Origin: Arthrobacter sp. PGP41
Lineage (GTDB): Bacteria > Actinomycetota > Actinomycetes > Actinomycetales > Micrococcaceae
Direction: 5' to 3'
NCBI RefSeq assembly: GCF_002953935.1
Contig: NZ_CP026514.1
Location: 3,162,001-3,226,000 of the forward strand
DNA: 64,000 nt
This document shows, one piece after another, positions 62,930 to 64,000 of this stretch. Under the pieces are notes generated by a model. That model did no database searches and was not told the origin of the DNA. It saw only the letters and a list, made by a program, of their open reading frames with translations. The first letter of the stretch is position 1, and every line of letters starts with the position of its first letter. A program made the translations under genes and the position numbers.

Positions 62930-64000
62930 ATGGCCATTTCCCTTGCCGCCCTGCTGGGCGTGAACTCCCTGAAGCTGTCCAAGGCCGGGGTGGCCGAGAC
63001 CACCTGGCATCAGGACATCAACTGGGTGGCAGTCACGGAGTTGGAGGATCCGCACCGGTTCCTCAACGGCGGGGAACTGATCCTCACCACAGGCCTGCGC
63101 CTGCGGTCCGCGCCGGAGCAGCGGCGCTTTGTCCGGCAGGTGCAGCGCGCCGGTGCCGTGGGCATCGGCTTCGGCGTGGGCCTCTCGCACGAGACGGTCC
63201 CCCAGGCCCTGCTGGCGGAGGCGAACCGGTGGGGCCTGCCGGTGGTGGAGGTTCCCTACGAGACGCCGTTCATTGCCATCGGCAAGCTGGTGGCCGATGC
63301 CCAGTCCGCGGACCACTACGCCAAACTCGAGCGGCTGATCGCCGGGCACCAGGTGCTGGCCCGGGCCCTGCTGACCGGTGGCGGGCTCGCCGAACTCCTC
63401 AAGCACCTGGGCAGCATGCTGCGCACCGATGTTGCCCTCACCCAGTTCACGGCCCAGCTCTACAACAGCGGCGCCGATTCCCCGTCCGCGGACACCTGGT
63501 CTTCCTACCCCGTCCCCACGGGCCGGCGGGATGCCTGCACCCTCTGGGTCCGGCAGCCCTTCGAGGACTCGGGCATCATCGGGTACGCCCAGAGCCTGAT
63601 CAGCGTGGAGCTGAACAACATGGTCAAGCAGCGCCAGGCCCAGCGCGCCCTCTGCGGCCAGGTCCTGGAAGACGTGATCCACGGGGCGTTGGAAACCAGC
63701 GAGGCCCAGCGCCGCCTGGCCGGAGTGGGCGTCAACAGCACCCGGAAGAACGTGGTGCTGCTGGCCGTGTCGGCCGCCCACAACAAGGCCCTGGTGAGTA
63801 CCTCGGTGCCACGCGAACTGGAAAAGGCGGTGGCCGCCGTCGTGGGCAAGGACCTGGTGCTGGTCATTAATGACGACGGCGGCGGCGCACCTGCCCTTGC
63901 CCGGAAGCTGAGCGACCACCTGGCAGAGGCCGGCATCCACGCCACGATCGGGATCGGCGGCGCGTACACCAAGCCGAACGGCCTGCGCTGGAGCTACTTT
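62930..64000 (+). CDS. PucR family regulator, partial (3' end outside window)
   Basis: 357 codons from an ATG at 62930 run open to the window edge. The N-terminal PucR domain is clear: MAISLAALLGVNSLKLSKAG, then ELEDPHRFLNGGELILTTGL, and GLPVVEVPYETPF. A GGDEF-like middle domain follows and a C-terminal helix-turn-helix would lie beyond 64000. It is divergent from the aminobutyraldehyde dehydrogenase and gabT genes across a 159-base gap, so it is probably their activator, sensing GABA or putrescine. Confidence 0.9.
   Translation, partial: MAISLAALLGVNSLKLSKAGVAETTWHQDINWVAVTELEDPHRFLNGGELILTTGLRLRSAPEQRRFVRQVQRAGAVGIGFGVGLSHETVPQALLAEANRWGLPVVEVPYETPFIAIGKLVADAQSADHYAKLERLIAGHQVLARALLTGGGLAELLKHLGSMLRTDVALTQFTAQLYNSGADSPSADTWSSYPVPTGRRDACTLWVRQPFEDSGIIGYAQSLISVELNNMVKQRQAQRALCGQVLEDVIHGALETSEAQRRLAGVGVNSTRKNVVLLAVSAAHNKALVSTSVPRELEKAVAAVVGKDLVLVINDDGGGAPALARKLSDHLAEAGIHATIGIGGAYTKPNGLRWSYF

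Noticed and set aside
1..64000. CRISPR array, prophage or restriction-modification system
   Set aside because: No regularly spaced direct repeats, phage structural genes, methyltransferases or integrases were seen.

Overview
This is a roughly 66% GC actinobacterial chromosome segment, most likely from Arthrobacter, Pseudarthrobacter or a close Micrococcaceae relative. The basis is the gene content: a DUF2797 gene, MaoC pair and murB together, a Fur/catalase pair, an AdhP-DUF779-ExaC module, a GABA operon beside a PucR regulator, and common GTG and TTG starts. It is mostly core chromosome; no phage, integrase, transposase or CRISPR array was seen. About 62 protein genes, 3 tRNA genes and 2 decayed genes are annotated.

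Layout. 1-1934: tail of a possible type VII secretion-linked cluster (a partial Gly/Ala-rich protein, an unknown soluble protein and a small membrane protein). 2000-9654: asd of the E. coli type, an AlkZ-like glycosylase, then a long minus-strand block with murB, two MaoC-fold genes, DUF2797, a CitE-like lyase and an aldo/keto reductase. 9689-12703: an alpha-glucosidase divergent from a ROK regulator. 12710-18621: small oxidoreductases, a tRNA-Thr/tRNA-Met pair, a large DEAD-box helicase and a MOSC protein. 17980-21387: a YgiB-like/YgiC-like/APC permease operon. 21464-26678: SDR, MFS plus HxlR regulator, then metB and cbs (transsulfuration). 26712-36722: DUF1304, VOC and AlkA-like genes, two ABC export systems, a DUF559-type nuclease, an acyl-CoA synthetase and a thioredoxin. 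36792-39134: a broken potassium channel gene, a LysM protein and a CBS-pair protein. 39275-42322: a two-gene islet of lower GC (nitroreductase-like plus CapK/PaaK-like ligase) beside tRNA-Tyr. 42491-47672: YajQ, HtpX, a decayed MFS exporter, a Fur regulator with its palindromic operator, catalase and DUF2461. 47759-54624: TetR, a cationic amino acid permease and the alcohol/aldehyde dehydrogenase module with its GAF regulator. 54855-64000: FprA-type reductase, topoisomerase IB, RarD-like transporter, NDH-2-like dehydrogenase, and gabT plus aminobutyraldehyde dehydrogenase opposite a PucR regulator that runs off the end.

The most unusual non-coding signal is a dispersed family of long hairpins. 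Four copies share an outer arm with core CGCGGGGTCACT (near 3160, 30602, 31642 and 33797) and two share a GTGTCG...CGACAC core (near 8651 and 21387). All sit at gene ends or in intergenic gaps, and one supplies the last codons and stop of a gene. The least explained protein-coding units are the CapK/nitroreductase islet, the YgiB/YgiC/permease operon and the LysM protein with a sortase-like C-terminus.
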